Shown in pieces: positions 13,404-13,876 of a stretch of 13,876 nucleotides of DNA. The position numbers were made by a program, and so were the translations under genes. The stretch is taken from the NCBI GenBank assembly GCA_958451705.1, contig CAUDRD010000014.1, positions 1 to 13,876 of the forward strand. The letters run 5' to 3'. Numbering within the stretch: the stretch's first letter is position 1; every line of letters starts with the position of its first letter. The DNA is from an uncultured Oscillospiraceae bacterium. Lineage in GTDB: Bacteria; Bacillota; Clostridia; Oscillospirales; Acutalibacteraceae. The notes under the pieces are model-generated. The model searched no databases, had not been told where the DNA came from, and saw only the letters and a program-made list of their open reading frames with translations.

Positions 13404-13876
13404 ATGGAAAAACAACAGTTTAAGGCGGAATCAAAGCGTCTGTTGGATTTGATGATTCACTCCATATATACAAACCGTGAAATCTTTCTCAGAGAGCTTA
13501 TTTCCAACGCCAGCGATGCAGAGGACAAGCTCTGCTACCTTGCCTTAACCGATGAAAACGTGGGCATGACCAGGGATGATTTTGCAATTAAAATCACAGC
13601 CGATAAAGAAAACCGTACCCTTACTGTTTCTGATAACGGTATAGGCATGGATAAGCAGGCCCTTGAGGATAACTTAGGCGTAATTGCAAAGAGCGGTTCT
13701 CTCCAGTTTAAGAAGGAGCACGCAGGGGAAGAAAACAGTGCCGAGAATGTAGATATTATCGGCCAGTTCGGCGTAGGCTTCTATTCAGCATTTATGGTAA
13801 GCGATAAGGTAACTGTAAAGAGCCGTGCTTACGGCAGTGATAAGGCATATTGCTGGGAGTCCGAGGGTGAGGACGG
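13404..13876 (+). CDS. htpG: molecular chaperone HtpG (Hsp90 family), N-terminal part
   Basis: An ATP-dependent cytosolic chaperone dimer that remodels client proteins, often with DnaK. Only the first 157 codons of roughly 620-640 expected are inside the window; the gene is cut by the window edge, not broken. The visible part is the GHKL ATPase domain. It begins EKQQFKAESKRLLDLMIHS and includes the helix with IFLRELISNASDA (the Asn binds Mg2+-ATP), DNGIGMD (the Asp contacts adenine), LGVIAKSGS, and the lid/glycine segment IIGQFGVGFYSAFMVSDKV. Ribosome binding site AAGGGG (13390-13395) lies eight bases before the ATG. A consensus promoter and a perfect CIRCE element precede it, so it belongs to the HrcA regulon. 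This differs from B. subtilis, where htpG is not under CIRCE control. Confidence 0.97.
   Translation, partial: MEKQQFKAESKRLLDLMIHSIYTNREIFLRELISNASDAEDKLCYLALTDENVGMTRDDFAIKITADKENRTLTVSDNGIGMDKQALEDNLGVIAKSGSLQFKKEHAGEENSAENVDIIGQFGVGFYSAFMVSDKVTVKSRAYGSDKAYCWESEGED

Overview
The window looks like a chromosomal segment from an anaerobic, spore-forming Firmicute of class Clostridia, most likely a gut-associated Oscillospiraceae/Ruminococcaceae-type bacterium. This rests on sporulation gene spoVAE, an HrcA-type CIRCE operator, strong AGGAGG-type ribosome binding sites, TTG starts, compact rho-independent terminators and a sialidase. It is inferred from gene content; no database search was run.

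Layout, left to right. (1) 1-1559: the end of a regulatory leader (probably the 3' edge of an M-box Mg2+ riboswitch with an antiterminator/terminator switch), then mgtE and its terminator. (2) 1560-3900: an AT-rich gap, an extended -10 promoter, a roughly 190-nt structured leader with a possible H-type pseudoknot, glmS and its terminator. (3) 3995-7578: a two-gene operon of rlmB (23S rRNA 2'-O-methyltransferase) and an 888-residue protein that I read as a catalytically dead P1B-type ATPase with a long charged N-terminal extension. (4) 7602-9285: an operator-like palindromic leader and a sialidase-like protein with five membrane segments in front of the catalytic fold. (5) 9279-9632 (minus): a lone spoVAE, convergent with the sialidase and sharing its terminator. 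(6) 9797-10668: promoter, structured leader RNA and pnuC, sharing a bidirectional terminator with (7) a minus-strand zinc-ribbon/DUF4870-like membrane protein. (8) 11302-13265: lepA (EF4). (9) 13319-13876: promoter, perfect CIRCE and the first 157 codons of htpG, cut by the window edge.

Most genes are housekeeping and separately transcribed, each with its own terminator; the only clear co-transcribed pair is rlmB with the pseudo-ATPase. The items most worth attention are the P-type ATPase-like pseudoenzyme, the structured leaders of pnuC, glmS and mgtE, and the membrane-embedded sialidase whose charge pattern makes its orientation uncertain. No tRNA, rRNA, CRISPR array, insertion sequence or phage gene was seen.
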